Below, in pieces: positions 35,735 to 45,325 of a stretch of DNA of 64,000 bases; positions within the stretch are counted from its first letter, which is position 1; each line of letters opens with the position of its first letter. The notes below the pieces were generated by a model that searched no databases, was not told the DNA's origin, and was given only the letters and a program-made list of their open reading frames with translations. The translations under genes and the position numbers were made by a program. The DNA lies in the NCBI GenBank assembly GCA_965277105.1, contig OZ255710.1, forward strand, positions 992,001-1,056,000, read 5' to 3'. Source of the stretch: CAXSBA01 sp965277105 (GTDB lineage: Bacteria > Spirochaetota > UBA12135 > COTS27 > CAXSBA01).

Positions 35735-37144
35735 TTAATTTCGCTTAAAACTAGGGAGAATTTTCATTTTATTACGGTATTTATTAACCGTCCTTCGAGA
35801 AATCGAAAAACCTTTTTTATTTAAAATTTCCATTAATTTTTGATCGCTTAGTTTAACATCACTGTTAGCAATAATCTCTTCCATAACTGTTTTGATTTTC
35901 TCTGAAGAAACTGCCCCTCCGTTTCCTTTAATCTCTTTCGAAGAAAAGAAATACTTTAAAGACAAAATGCCCCATTTAGTATCGACGTATTTTTGATTGA
36001 CTACTCTACTTAACGTGCTTATATCGATGTTTAATATTTTAGCAGCGTTTGTTAGGGTGTCTGGCAAAAGATTTTTTCTTCCTTTATAAAAAAAATATTT
36101 TTGCACCGATAAAATATAGCTCATTATTTTAATCAAGTTTAAATTTCTATACTTCAAGGCAAATAATAAATTCTCTGCCTCTTGCCTTTTTTCTTTTATA
36201 AATTCTTTAAATTGAAGATTTGATTTAGTACTAGAGTTGTTAGTTTTATTTTTTTTAATATCCGATAAGTAATTTTTATTGTAGAAAAAGCGAGGAATTT
36301 CTTGGTCATTAACAATTAAAAAAAGTTTTTTATCCCGCTCAATAATTCGAGCATCGGGATAAATGTATGCCGTTTCATTATGTTCACTACGTTTAGGATA
36401 AAATTCCAAAAAAGAAATTTTCTCAAATGCCTTTTCAATTGCCACTGAAGGCAAGCCCATTTTTTTGGCTAGTGCCTTAAAGTCTCTTTTCAAAAAAAGC
36501 TCAAAGTGGTTTTCTAAAATACTATTTTCTATTTCATATTCTTGATCTTTTTTTATTTGAAGTAAAAGGCACTCCCTCAAATCACTAGCACCAATTCCTA
36601 AAGGAGTAAAAGTTTTAATTTTCTCCCAAACTTCACCAGCCTTGTCACCCATTTTAGTTTCAACCAACTTAAATTTATCTTGAGTAATAAAACCTCGCTC
36701 ATCCATTAAGTCGATTAAGTAAATGCCAATTTTATATTCTAAACTATCTTCTTGATAAAAAAAAGCTAACTGCTTATGAAGCTCATCCAAAAAAGAATTT
36801 TCATCCTTCAAGGTGGCTTCCATCACGCTTTGTGGGTCTTTGAAACTAGTAATATTGGTCTGATAATACGAGGAAGCATTTTCAATATGAATATCTTTTA
36901 AGTACTTTTCTTGACTTTCTTCGTCTTTAAAAATTTCATTTTTCTTCACTCCTAGAGCTCTTCCCAAATCTTTTTCAATAGCACTATCCAGTTCTTCTAA
37001 GAAAGGATTTTCTTCGGCCTTTAAGGTATAAAATTCCTTAAGTTCATTTAAAGGCAGGGTAAGGATTTTCGTATTTAAATCTAATTTAGTTTTTAAAAGA
37101 AATAGCGGAAGCTGTTGGTTTTTTAAATTTAAATTTGTTTTCAA
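35735..37144 (-). CDS. rpoN: RNA polymerase sigma-54 factor
   Basis: Sigma-54 directs transcription from -24/-12 promoters with activator ATPases. The 469-residue protein has region I near the N-terminus ('TKILTLPLNELKEFY' and 'AEENPFLEELD'), the core-binding domain in the middle ('PLGIGASDLRECLLLQI'), a helix-turn-helix ('ILNIDISTLSRVVNQKYV') and the RpoN box 'SRRTVNKYRNKMKILPS' that reads the -24 element. Length is normal. lptB lies directly upstream on the minus strand, a common order. I saw no obvious -24/-12 site in this window. Confidence 0.95.
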   Translation of the reverse strand: MKTNLNLKNQQLPLFLLKTKLDLNTKILTLPLNELKEFYTLKAEENPFLEELDSAIEKDLGRALGVKKNEIFKDEESQEKYLKDIHIENASSYYQTNITSFKDPQSVMEATLKDENSFLDELHKQLAFFYQEDSLEYKIGIYLIDLMDERGFITQDKFKLVETKMGDKAGEVWEKIKTFTPLGIGASDLRECLLLQIKKDQEYEIENSILENHFELFLKRDFKALAKKMGLPSVAIEKAFEKISFLEFYPKRSEHNETAYIYPDARIIERDKKLFLIVNDQEIPRFFYNKNYLSDIKKNKTNNSSTKSNLQFKEFIKEKRQEAENLLFALKYRNLNLIKIMSYILSVQKYFFYKGRKNLLPDTLTNAAKILNIDISTLSRVVNQKYVDTKWGILSLKYFFSSKEIKGNGGAVSSEKIKTVMEEIIANSDVKLSDQKLMEILNKKGFSISRRTVNKYRNKMKILPSFKRN

Positions 37145-37298
37145 AAAAAATGACTTCTTTTAAAATTTAAAAATAATAGCAAAAATAGAACTTGCTTGGT
37201 TACTCATTAACATGATAGCAAATTATTACATTAAATAAAAGGGATTAATGGAAAAAAGAAAAATCGATTTTTTTTTATTTTAGTTTTCCTAACAAAAG

Positions 37299-38021
37299 TT
37301 ATAACTTAAAGTCTTTTCCTAAATAATTTTCTCTAGCTATTTTACTTTTACTAATTTTTTTAGTTGTTCCTTCTACTAAAATTTTTCCTTCCGACATAAT
37401 GTAAGCTCGAGAAACAATTTTAAGGGTTTCGCGAACATTATGATCGGTTATCAGCACCCCTATATTAATTTTTTTTATTTGAGTAATAATAGATTGGATG
37501 TCTTTAATAGCGATAGGATCGATACCAGCAAAAGGCTCATCTAGAAGTAAAATTTTGGGGTCTCCCGCTAGCGCCCTAGCGATTTCTACTCTTCTTCTCT
37601 CCCCTCCCGACAAGGTAAAACCGTCTTGTCTTTTCACGTGAGTAATATTAAATAGTTCTAAAATTTCTTGGCAACGTTTATCTCTTGCGGCTTTATTATA
37701 TTTTCTAGCTTCTAAAATCGCCCGGATATTGTCTTCTACCGACAGCTTTCTAAAAACCGAGTTTTCTTGCGGTAAATAACCTATACCTAGCTGAGCTCGT
37801 TTATACATTGGTAGCTTGGTAATGTTTTTATCATTGATAAAAATATGCCCTTTTTGAGGAGAGACTAAACCAACCGTCATATAAAAACTAGTGGTTTTCC
37901 CAGCGCCATTAGTCCCCAAAAGTCCGACCACTTCCCCTTCTTTCACTTCAAAAGAAACATCGTCTACCACTTTTCTTTTTTTATAGGTTTTAGTTAAGTT
38001 TTTTGCGATTAATGTAAACAT
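37299..38021 (-). CDS. lptB: LPS export ABC transporter ATPase LptB
   Basis: LptB powers extraction of LPS by LptF and LptG. The 240-residue ATPase has Walker A 'GLLGTNGAGKTTSFYMTVGL' (about residues 33-52), the typical 'LGIGYLPQENSVFRKLSVEDN', signature 'LSGGERRRVEIARALA' and Walker B 'ILLLDEPFAGIDPIA'. The Q-loop and the GIDPIA sequence are characteristic of LptB. It follows lptA by 34 bases. lptF and lptG are not in the window. Confidence 0.97.
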   Translation of the reverse strand: MFTLIAKNLTKTYKKRKVVDDVSFEVKEGEVVGLLGTNGAGKTTSFYMTVGLVSPQKGHIFINDKNITKLPMYKRAQLGIGYLPQENSVFRKLSVEDNIRAILEARKYNKAARDKRCQEILELFNITHVKRQDGFTLSGGERRRVEIARALAGDPKILLLDEPFAGIDPIAIKDIQSIITQIKKINIGVLITDHNVRETLKIVSRAYIMSEGKILVEGTTKKISKSKIARENYLGKDFKL

Positions 38022-38055
38022 TGATTAAAATTATAATATTATTAAAATAAAATTC

Positions 38056-40662
38056 TCATTCTAATTGTAGAGTACCAAAAACATCCGAATCGAGGATTAA
38101 CTTTTTTTCTTTTAAATCAAAGGTAACTTCCTCTGAGAAAAACTCACTGCCTCTTTTGTCTTTGATTTTAGGGTTACTATACAAAATAAATAAATCATTT
38201 TCCACATCATAAAGCCCGAGAGAAGATTCGCCCTCATTGACTCCATTATCAATAAAGACATTACCTTTAACATACATAATTTTTTCTTGCTCAAATCTTT
38301 CAAAAACATCCCCCTTCACATAAGTAATCTCTCCCTCTTGATTCCAGAAAAATTCCGGATTCTCACTCATTAGAGCGTATTCATTGGTAATGTAAAATTT
38401 TAAATAACCACTAGTAGTTTTGCTATCATTTTCATTATCAATCACCACCACATCATTAAAGCACTCTAAAGTTTCCTCAGCGGTATAACTGTATTTAGCA
38501 TTAACGCAGCTAATGCTTCCATTGGTTGAAGTAAAAGGGGTAGTTTTTCTCACCATTAAAACATTGGTATTAAAAAGAAATTCTTTCTTGTCAAAAAACA
38601 TTTCCATCGTATCTGCGTAAGTAAAAAATTGATTGGTATTTTGATCGCGGAAGATAAGTGGGTCTTCTTCGATAAAAGCGTGCTCTTCATTGATGTCATA
38701 GCGCATATAATCCGAGCTTACTTCCATTTTATTAGGCAGGTCAAAATATTGAAAATCACGAAAACATTCAAAAGTTTCGGCTCCTTCGTTAGCGTAATTG
38801 TAATCACTTTCAGTACAAGCAATGTATTCGGTTAGAGACAATTTTTCGGCGTCAAACTTTCGATCCGGGAGATTATTTTTAAATTCCGCAGAACTAAACA
38901 TAACAACATTCGTCTTCATTTTGGCTACTTTTTGATTGTTATAAAGTTCAATCCTATCGGCGTAAATGAAGTTGTCTTCTTCATTACTACTATTCTTATC
39001 AATTAAAAGGGGCTCTCCTAAAACATAACTATAATCTAAATCCTCATTATAAAAAAAATAATCTGCATACAAAATGGTGTTGTCTTCAATGTTTTTCACC
39101 TGCACTTCTTCATAGCCTTCCATAATGTTGTACTCACCAGAATAATCGTATTTTCCCTTTTTAGCATTTAGGCTATTTATTTTTTCATTGTTGTTATTGT
39201 ATTCAATAATCTCGACATTGTTATTAAGCAGGGCATATTTTTTTTCATAAAAATTTTCTAAATATTCAGAAGTTCCTTTCACGTAATTAGTAGCTGAGCG
39301 GTTTTGAATAAAGCGAACATCGCCTTGCAAAATACTATAGTCATTTTCAAAATAGGTAATGAGCTCATCCCCATAAAAAGTAATATTATCATTAGGATTG
39401 TTAATCGTCACATCATTTTTACAAGTGAAAACTTCCTTGTTCTCACTCTCATAATCAAAAAGACCACTAGTACAAGTGGTGGTATTTTCTATCTGATCTT
39501 TCTCGACATTAACTCGTTTGATGGTAACGTTATCGCGATAATAAACTTTTTTCAACTCGTCATCAAAGTCAATCTTATCGGCGTAAATGAAGTTGTTGTT
39601 GTCCTCATTTTCTCCTACTAAAAAAGGCTTATCTTCTAAAAACCCTTTCTTGGAAAGAACATTGTAATACAAATAATCGGAATTGCTTTTAACGTTTTTA
39701 TCTTGATCAAAACCCCTTACTTTAGTGCGGCAGGCTAGATTTTCATTGTCTTCAGCAAAAAAATATTCTAAGTAACTGCATTCTAAAGAAGAAGTTACCA
39801 CATTTTTATTTTTTTCTAATAACCTCACATTACCGATCATAGTGAGTTTTTTCTGTTCGTCGATCACTATCAAATTATCCGAAAAGGCTTCGCTAGTTTT
39901 TTCTTGATCTTTCGAAAAATAGCGAACATTTTTTTTCACCTCCATTTCGTCTTTCAAGCTATTAAAAATAATCCTTTCCCCAGACAAAGTAGATTGATCT
40001 TTTCGATTAATTGCCTTAGCATTTTTAAAACATTCTAATGTCTCACTTTCATCTAAAAAAGTAGCTTCTTCACAAAAAATATCATAGTCTTCAATATTCA
40101 CCTTAGAGTTTTGCTCTTCTTGAGGTCTCGTCCTTTCTTGGGAGATTTTGACTTTTTGGTTAAGCTGGAAAATATTTTTGTCTAAATCATAAAAGGTTTT
40201 TTCTCCCTGCATAATTATTCTTTTCCCTTGCTCTTTTTTATCGATATTAACTCGAGCATCACCAGTGCCTTCAATAACATTTTTTCGAGTATCGCCAAAA
40301 AACTCATTAGCATACATCACTAGATTATTAGCTTTTTTTTCAATAGAAGGATTTTCTCTTGCTAAAACCTCATCCTTATCAATAAAAAATTTCAAATAAT
40401 CCCCTCGATAAACTACTCCTTGGCTTCTATTTAAAAAGCTAATGTTTTTGAAGGCTTCGGCTACTTTGGTTTTTTGATCCCAAATAATTCTATCAGCTTT
40501 TAGTCCTTGATCTTTTCCTTTTTGAATGAAGGCATTGCCAGTTAGAATAACTTTTTTTTGCTTTTGCTGGATTTTAACGTTGTCGGCTTTGTACCTAATG
40601 TTTTGGCTAAACAAAACCAAAGGAGCAAGTAAAAAAAATAAGAAAAAATATTTCAACATCAA
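38056..40662 (-). CDS. lptA: Giant LptA/OstA-type LPS transport protein
   Basis: Typical LptA has under 200 residues; this one has 868. It begins with a signal peptide ('YFFLFFLLAPLVLFSQ') and then a canonical OstA start ('IRYKADNVKIQQKQKKVIL'). The rest is a chain of roughly 100-residue modules with features such as 'FIYADKIDFDDELKKVYY', 'FIYADRIELYNNQKVAKM' and 'FFTYADTMEMFFDKKEF'. Cysteine pairs recur at 197/211, 295/311, 397/414, 616/633 and 719/734; the module near 505 keeps the pattern without cysteines. It lies between lptC and lptB. I infer a long beta-jellyroll that spans more of the periplasm than usual. Confidence 0.88.
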   Translation of the reverse strand: MMLKYFFLFFLLAPLVLFSQNIRYKADNVKIQQKQKKVILTGNAFIQKGKDQGLKADRIIWDQKTKVAEAFKNISFLNRSQGVVYRGDYLKFFIDKDEVLARENPSIEKKANNLVMYANEFFGDTRKNVIEGTGDARVNIDKKEQGKRIIMQGEKTFYDLDKNIFQLNQKVKISQERTRPQEEQNSKVNIEDYDIFCEEATFLDESETLECFKNAKAINRKDQSTLSGERIIFNSLKDEMEVKKNVRYFSKDQEKTSEAFSDNLIVIDEQKKLTMIGNVRLLEKNKNVVTSSLECSYLEYFFAEDNENLACRTKVRGFDQDKNVKSNSDYLYYNVLSKKGFLEDKPFLVGENEDNNNFIYADKIDFDDELKKVYYRDNVTIKRVNVEKDQIENTTTCTSGLFDYESENKEVFTCKNDVTINNPNDNITFYGDELITYFENDYSILQGDVRFIQNRSATNYVKGTSEYLENFYEKKYALLNNNVEIIEYNNNNEKINSLNAKKGKYDYSGEYNIMEGYEEVQVKNIEDNTILYADYFFYNEDLDYSYVLGEPLLIDKNSSNEEDNFIYADRIELYNNQKVAKMKTNVVMFSSAEFKNNLPDRKFDAEKLSLTEYIACTESDYNYANEGAETFECFRDFQYFDLPNKMEVSSDYMRYDINEEHAFIEEDPLIFRDQNTNQFFTYADTMEMFFDKKEFLFNTNVLMVRKTTPFTSTNGSISCVNAKYSYTAEETLECFNDVVVIDNENDSKTTSGYLKFYITNEYALMSENPEFFWNQEGEITYVKGDVFERFEQEKIMYVKGNVFIDNGVNEGESSLGLYDVENDLFILYSNPKIKDKRGSEFFSEEVTFDLKEKKLILDSDVFGTLQLE

Positions 40663-41279
40663 AATCCTTCAAAAAAATCGTCTTCTTCGCTAGAATTAAG
40701 CTGACCGCTAACATCCGATTCAAATTCAATATCCCCCAAAGCCTGGTTAGATTTAAAACCTTTCCCAGAAATGACACTGCCATCTTTTTTGGCGACTTTC
40801 ACTCTATCGGGAGAAGTGAAAGTTCTCTTTTTATTATTCCAGTAAAACAAATCTCCAGTTGTTTCCGTGCCTTGATTATTAACAATATTAACGTTTTTTT
40901 TTAGAGTAATGTCATAAGTTTCGTTATGCAGTTCAGCTTCGTTAGCAGTAATGAAAGTGGATTGCTTTCCCTTAATATCAAAGGTAATAAAAGTAACGTT
41001 TTTCATAAAAGTTTTTTTTTGAGCTTCAAAGACCCTAGCTGTTCTAGATTGAATATGCCAATTTTTTTTTGTCTTTTCAAAAGAGGTGGTTTCAAAGGTA
41101 GTTAGAAAAAGGTCGGGCTCTTCTTGTGATTTACTTATATTATCCGTTCTGCCTATGGTAGGGTCAAACTCTCCACAGCTAAAAAAGAAAATTAAAAAAC
41201 CCCCTAAAATTAATCGCTTGTTGAAAATATTGAGAGAAGTAAAAATACTAGGACTTTTAGGATTGTTATTTTTTTTCAA
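40659..41279 (-). CDS. lptC: LPS export protein LptC, lipoprotein-like
   Basis: The 206-residue protein has an N-terminal hydrophobic segment ending 'FLIFFFSC', which looks like a lipobox with the Cys near residue 35, rather than the plain membrane anchor of Escherichia coli LptC. The rest is the LptC/OstA-like domain: 'WHIQSRTARVFEAQKKTF', then 'FITANEAELHNETYDITL' and 'TTGDLFYWNNKKRTFTSPD'. Its stop overlaps the lptA start by 4 bases, giving order lptC-lptA-lptB. LptC passes LPS from the transporter to LptA. Confidence 0.88.
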   Translation of the reverse strand: MKKNNNPKSPSIFTSLNIFNKRLILGGFLIFFFSCGEFDPTIGRTDNISKSQEEPDLFLTTFETTSFEKTKKNWHIQSRTARVFEAQKKTFMKNVTFITFDIKGKQSTFITANEAELHNETYDITLKKNVNIVNNQGTETTGDLFYWNNKKRTFTSPDRVKVAKKDGSVISGKGFKSNQALGDIEFESDVSGQLNSSEEDDFFEGF

Positions 41280-41412
41280 CTGTTGGATTCAAAAAAATTT
41301 TTTATCAAAAGAAACTAATTGATATTATAACATATAATTACTAAAAAGCCTATATAATTCATCATTTATTTAGCCGCTAGATTAGAACTTTAACGCAGTT
41401 CAGCTTAAATAT

Positions 41413-42414
41413 TTAAGTAGAAATTTTATTACTTTTAGTAATTTTTTGAAAAATTCTTTTTAAATCTTTTAAGCTTAATTTTAGATTATAAAAAGCCATT
41501 AAAAAAAAGACTATAAAAAAAATAGTTAAAAAAAAATGGCTAACCAAGGCGATGGTTAAAATGTTGGTGTTTTCTAAATTTAAAATATTACTAGCAATAA
41601 TAAAAGCACTTTCCCAAACACCTACTCCAGAAGGAGCAACGGGGAAAATAATGCACAGCTGAATTAAAATAAAAATAATTAAACTAGGATAAAAAGTCAA
41701 CTGGGCATCAAAAGACTGCATAAAAAAGAAAACAAAAAAGTATTCTGCTAGCCAAATGAGCAAGGTAAAGCCAGCTAAACTTAGCATTTTTTTAGTAGTA
41801 AAAATTCTATTCAAAGTTTTTTCGAAGGAAATTATTTTCCTTTTCCATTTGAGCCTTTTGGAAAAGAAATGAACTACTCTAATGAAAATTTTCAAGAAAA
41901 AATTTCGCCAATAGAAAAAAAGCAAAATAACCAAAGTAATAAAAAAAAGCAAGTAAATTTGTTTGGTATATTCAAACCCGATATTTTTCTGCATAAAAAC
42001 GTTAATTCCCAAAAAAATAAACATTATCCCTACGACAAACAAGTCAACCACTTTTTCTAAACTGAAAAGGCTAATGGTTTTGGTTAAAGAAAGATTGTTT
42101 TCTTTTTTAAGCATAAGGCATCGAAGGGCTAGCCCACTACCGGTAAAAAAAAAAGCTAAAGGTAGGGAAGCTAGAATAATCACAAAAGACCTTTTTTTAT
42201 TGACTAATTTTTCTTGATTGATTAAAAAAAAAAAGCGCAAAGCCCTTAAAAAATTAATCAGGATAAAAACCGCAAAAGCAATTCCCAAATAAAAAAAGTT
42301 GCCTCCATCTAGTAAAGAAATAAAATCAAAGGTTAGGCCTTCATCTTGGCTTTTTAAATAAATCCATCCGCCAATAAAAATTAAAACTAAAAATAACCCT
42401 AATAAACGAATCAA
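41413..42414 (-). CDS. Lysylphosphatidylglycerol synthase-TM/UPF0104-like membrane protein
   Basis: The 333-residue protein has about eight membrane segments and the pattern of the flippase-like UPF0104 family: 'FLRALRFFFLI' near the N-terminus, 'PLAFFFTGSGLALRCLML' and the late 'FPVAPSGVGVWESAFI' (about residues 258-273). Members are membrane parts of phosphatidylglycerol lysyltransferases or glycolipid-related transporters. No transferase domain is attached. It lies 29 bases after rsmI on the same strand. Confidence 0.85.
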   Translation of the reverse strand: MIRLLGLFLVLIFIGGWIYLKSQDEGLTFDFISLLDGGNFFYLGIAFAVFILINFLRALRFFFLINQEKLVNKKRSFVIILASLPLAFFFTGSGLALRCLMLKKENNLSLTKTISLFSLEKVVDLFVVGIMFIFLGINVFMQKNIGFEYTKQIYLLFFITLVILLFFYWRNFFLKIFIRVVHFFSKRLKWKRKIISFEKTLNRIFTTKKMLSLAGFTLLIWLAEYFFVFFFMQSFDAQLTFYPSLIIFILIQLCIIFPVAPSGVGVWESAFIIASNILNLENTNILTIALVSHFFLTIFFIVFFLMAFYNLKLSLKDLKRIFQKITKSNKIST

Positions 42415-42443
42415 AATAAAATTCTCCTTTTAAAACTATTCCT

Positions 42444-43136
42444 CTATTTCCTATTGTTGATAATCAAAACAAAAGGCTCGTAATTTTTTTTAAGAGTAAA
42501 CTTTTTGATTGCTTGAGCTAAGGTGCCTCGAAAATGCTTTTCTGTTTTAATCGTCAAAGAGAAACCAAGGTAAACAGAGAGCTGAAGAGAAAAATGTTTT
42601 TTCAAACTTAGTAAGATAGTTGGCAACCGATGATGGCTTTCCATAATAACTATGGTAGTTTTAATAAATTTCAACTGATGAAGCTGGTGTTTGCGTTCAA
42701 CTTCTTTTCTAGATAAAAAACCAGCAAAGTAATAATTATCCAAAGGGAAATTAGCCTGCATTAAAGCTAAGTTAACCGAAGAAACCCCTCCAACCATAAC
42801 TGGCTCAATATTATAGAGTAAAAGTAATTTCAAAAAATCACTTCCCGGATCAGCTACTAAGGGCATGCCCACATCAACTAAAAAAGCCAAAGCAGAATAA
42901 TTTAGCAGTAAAGTTTTTAAAAAGTCTTCTTGCTCTTCTTTCGTTGGATAGTCTTTAATAGTAAAAAGTGGTTTTTCGTTTAGGGGGATTTGCAATAAAT
43001 CTAAATTTTTTTTAGCAACTTTTAAAGTTTCTCCTATGTAGCCATCCACTGCTTTTAAAACCTCCAAAGCACGCAGCGTTATGTCTTGATAATTGCCTAT
43101 CGGCAGGGTAACAAAATATACTTTTTTTAACTTCAT
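42444..43136 (-). CDS. rsmI: 16S rRNA (cytidine-2'-O)-methyltransferase RsmI
   Basis: RsmI methylates C1402 of 16S rRNA. The 230-residue protein has the tetrapyrrole methylase fold: 'FVTLPIGNYQDITLRALEVL' at the N-terminus, then 'FLVDVGMPLVADPGSDFLKL', a variant of the usual DAGTPGISDPG loop, and 'VGGVSSVNLALMQANFP'. The N-terminal 'VATPIGNLGD' pattern is replaced by 'VTLPIGNYQD', still recognisable. It is somewhat shorter than typical 270-290 residue RsmI, and the C-terminal domain is reduced. Confidence 0.82.
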   Translation of the reverse strand: MKLKKVYFVTLPIGNYQDITLRALEVLKAVDGYIGETLKVAKKNLDLLQIPLNEKPLFTIKDYPTKEEQEDFLKTLLLNYSALAFLVDVGMPLVADPGSDFLKLLLLYNIEPVMVGGVSSVNLALMQANFPLDNYYFAGFLSRKEVERKHQLHQLKFIKTTIVIMESHHRLPTILLSLKKHFSLQLSVYLGFSLTIKTEKHFRGTLAQAIKKFTLKKNYEPFVLIINNRK

Positions 43137-43220
43137 TATTATAAAGAAAAGAGAAAAAATTATCTTAAATCGTTAAAAGAAATAATATTATAAAAAAGCC
43201 ATTTTGTTAAAAAAAAATGG

Positions 43221-43226
43221 TATGAT
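43221..43226 (+). promoter_or_regulatory. -10 box next to the pfkB-type gene, possible leaderless start
   Basis: TATGAT preceded by TGG lies 6 bases before ATG 43233. At normal spacing the transcript would start at or near the A of the ATG, and there is no Shine-Dalgarno sequence. Confidence 0.45.
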
Positions 43227-43232
43227 TAAAGC

Positions 43233-44234
43233 ATGGAAAAAAAGTATCAAGTTGTTGCCTTAGGAAATCCTCTAGCCGATATTGAGTTAATGATAAGCGA
43301 AGAAAAGTTACACGAACTCGAATTGGTTAAAAACAGCATGACTTTAATCAGTAAAGAAGAGCGAGAAAAATATTTAGAACATTTTGCTAGCCAACCCTTA
43401 AAATACTCTTCTGGTGGTTCGGTAGCTAACACCCTTTACGATTTAGCTAAAAAACAAAAAGACAACCAAGAAAATTTTTTAAACTTAGGATTAATAGGTT
43501 TTGTGGCGGAAGACACTTTGGGGAAAAGCTATCAAGAAAAATTACAACAAGCCGGAGTCGATTTTTTATTAAAGCCTTTAAAGGGCAACCAATCTACGGG
43601 AACTAGTATGGTTTTTATTACCCCTGATGGCGGAAGGACCATGCGCACTACTTTAGGGTGTGCTAGTGAGCTTTTAGTAGAAGAGATTGATTTTAGTTTT
43701 GTTGCCCAAAGTGAGCTGATTTATTTAGAAGGATACTTGTTTAATTCCATTAAAAACATTGAAGTTTTATTAAAAATAATGAAACTAGCCGAAGAGCAAG
43801 AAGTGAAATTAGCGATTTCTTGTAGTGATGCTTTTTGCGTCTTAAATGAACTAACTACCTTTAAAACCATTTTAGAAAAAGTAGATATTTTCTTTGCCAA
43901 CTACGAAGAAGCCCTAGCTATCTTAGGCTACTCTCGAGATGAAAAAATACCTCTGCCTAAGGTTATTAAAGAAATCCAAAAGCAGCCTTTTAAAAAAGAT
44001 TGCCTTGTTGTTGTAACTGCGGGAAGTGAAGGCTCTTATCAAATTCAAAATAATGACGTTGTTTATACCCCAGCTAGAAAAGTGGAAGTGATCGATACCA
44101 CTGGGGCTGGTGATGCTTTTGCTGCTGGAATTTTTTATGGCTATTTTAAAAAATTTCCTTTGGAAAAAATGGGAAAGTTGGCCACTGTTTGGGCTAGCGA
44201 AGTAATCGGCAAACTAGGGGCTAGGGTAGAATAA
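43233..44234 (+). CDS. PfkB-family sugar or nucleoside kinase
   Basis: The 333-residue protein belongs to the ribokinase/PfkB fold. The N-terminal 'VVALGNPLADIELMI' and 'SSGGSVANTLYDLAK' bind substrate, and the C-terminal 'DTTGAGDAFAAGIFYGYF' contains the catalytic Asp and anion hole. The arrangement resembles adenosine kinase-like members of the family. The substrate cannot be decided from motifs. It heads a plus-strand run with holA 78 bases downstream. Confidence 0.9.
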   Translation: MEKKYQVVALGNPLADIELMISEEKLHELELVKNSMTLISKEEREKYLEHFASQPLKYSSGGSVANTLYDLAKKQKDNQENFLNLGLIGFVAEDTLGKSYQEKLQQAGVDFLLKPLKGNQSTGTSMVFITPDGGRTMRTTLGCASELLVEEIDFSFVAQSELIYLEGYLFNSIKNIEVLLKIMKLAEEQEVKLAISCSDAFCVLNELTTFKTILEKVDIFFANYEEALAILGYSRDEKIPLPKVIKEIQKQPFKKDCLVVVTAGSEGSYQIQNNDVVYTPARKVEVIDTTGAGDAFAAGIFYGYFKKFPLEKMGKLATVWASEVIGKLGARVE

Positions 44235-44265
44235 AAAATCTTCTAATATTTTACTGTTTTTTTAA

Positions 44266-44295
44266 TTGCTTTTTATTTTATAATTTTTATATAAT
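44266..44295 (+). promoter_or_regulatory. Promoter upstream of holA
   Basis: TTGCTT at 44266-44271 and TATAAT at 44290-44295 are 18 bases apart, pointing to holA at 44313. The stretch is very AT-rich, so chance matches are possible. Confidence 0.5.
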
Positions 44296-44312
44296 AAAAT
44301 ACAGTAAGAACA

Positions 44313-45311
44313 ATGCAAGGTGAACATATATTTTTTTTTCACGGGAAAGATAAATTCGTTTTTCAAAATTTTTATCGCAGCAAAATTAAAGAGCAACTGG
44401 AAAGCAAAAACCTAGCATTTGCCTTTAGCGAGTATCATGGTTTTAGTTTAAAAGAAAAAGAAAACTATGAAGAACTAAGGCTTCATCTAACCAGTTCTTC
44501 CCTTTTCAATAGCCAAGAAAAAAAAGTCATCGTCTTATGGGACTATCACCTTATTCAACAAGGAAAAAATATCGAAAGCCTTATTAGAGGATGCCCTACT
44601 GATTGCTTTTTATTTTTATTTAGTAAAGAAAAACAAAAGCTCTCAGCTATTGAAAAGAAATTTAAAAATAAAATTAGAGTCATTGAAGAAAAACGGAATA
44701 ACCGAGAGCTCATTCAAAGTAAGATTAAAGATTTCTTTTTTAAAAAAGTACATTTAGAAAAAGATGCGTTAGATTTCTTAACCCATCACTTTGCTACTGA
44801 AACCGATTTATTAGAAAAAGAGTTAGAAAAAATTGCCTTATACATTCATCCCCAGAAAAATCTAGAAGTCGTTACCGCGAGAAAAGCGCTAGTCGATTAT
44901 AAAAAAGAAAACGAAATTTACCTACTCATGAAGGCCTTTTTTGCTAAGGAAAAACAGTTTATCTTAACCCAGACTTTGAATTACATCACTTACCACGAAA
45001 ACTTTAATCAATTCATCGCTTTTACCTTAAGAGAATTAACTCAGTTATTGACTTTTATCGAATATCAAGAGCAGAAAAAATCACAGGCATTTATTTTCCA
45101 AGAATTAAAAATTTATTACTCATTTCAAAAAAAAAATCTTATTGAAAGGGGCTTGCTTTTCACAAAAGAAGAACTCTTTATCCTTATTGACGAATTCATC
45201 ACCTTAGAAGGAAAAATAAAGTTCAATGCTTTTCCTAAACATTATAATTATAAAAATATTAACCTTGCGGCTTTGCATCATTTTATGAAAATAGTGCTCC
45301 ACGTTTTTTAA
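44313..45311 (+). CDS. holA: DNA polymerase III subunit delta
   Basis: HolA opens the sliding clamp in the clamp-loader complex. The 332-residue protein has the delta-subunit opening 'IFFFHGKDKFVFQNFYRSKI', then 'SSSLFNSQEKKVIVLWDY', a lid-like helical domain and a helical collar end. 'HFATETDLLEKELEKIALYI' is a strong family match. The P-loop is absent, as expected for delta. The gene is 14 bases upstream of the lipoprotein gene. Confidence 0.88.
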   Translation: MQGEHIFFFHGKDKFVFQNFYRSKIKEQLESKNLAFAFSEYHGFSLKEKENYEELRLHLTSSSLFNSQEKKVIVLWDYHLIQQGKNIESLIRGCPTDCFLFLFSKEKQKLSAIEKKFKNKIRVIEEKRNNRELIQSKIKDFFFKKVHLEKDALDFLTHHFATETDLLEKELEKIALYIHPQKNLEVVTARKALVDYKKENEIYLLMKAFFAKEKQFILTQTLNYITYHENFNQFIAFTLRELTQLLTFIEYQEQKKSQAFIFQELKIYYSFQKKNLIERGLLFTKEELFILIDEFITLEGKIKFNAFPKHYNYKNINLAALHHFMKIVLHVF

Positions 45312-45325
45312 TAATTGTATTTCTA

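Noticed and set aside
37628..37643. parS-like sequence containing TTTCACGTGA
   Set aside because: It matches only about 11 of 16 consensus positions and lies inside lptB coding sequence, far from parAB. Probably chance.
42444..43136. RsmI as a truncated pseudogene
   Set aside because: It is shorter than usual, but all core motifs are in frame and the gene starts and ends cleanly, so a reduced C-terminal domain is more likely.
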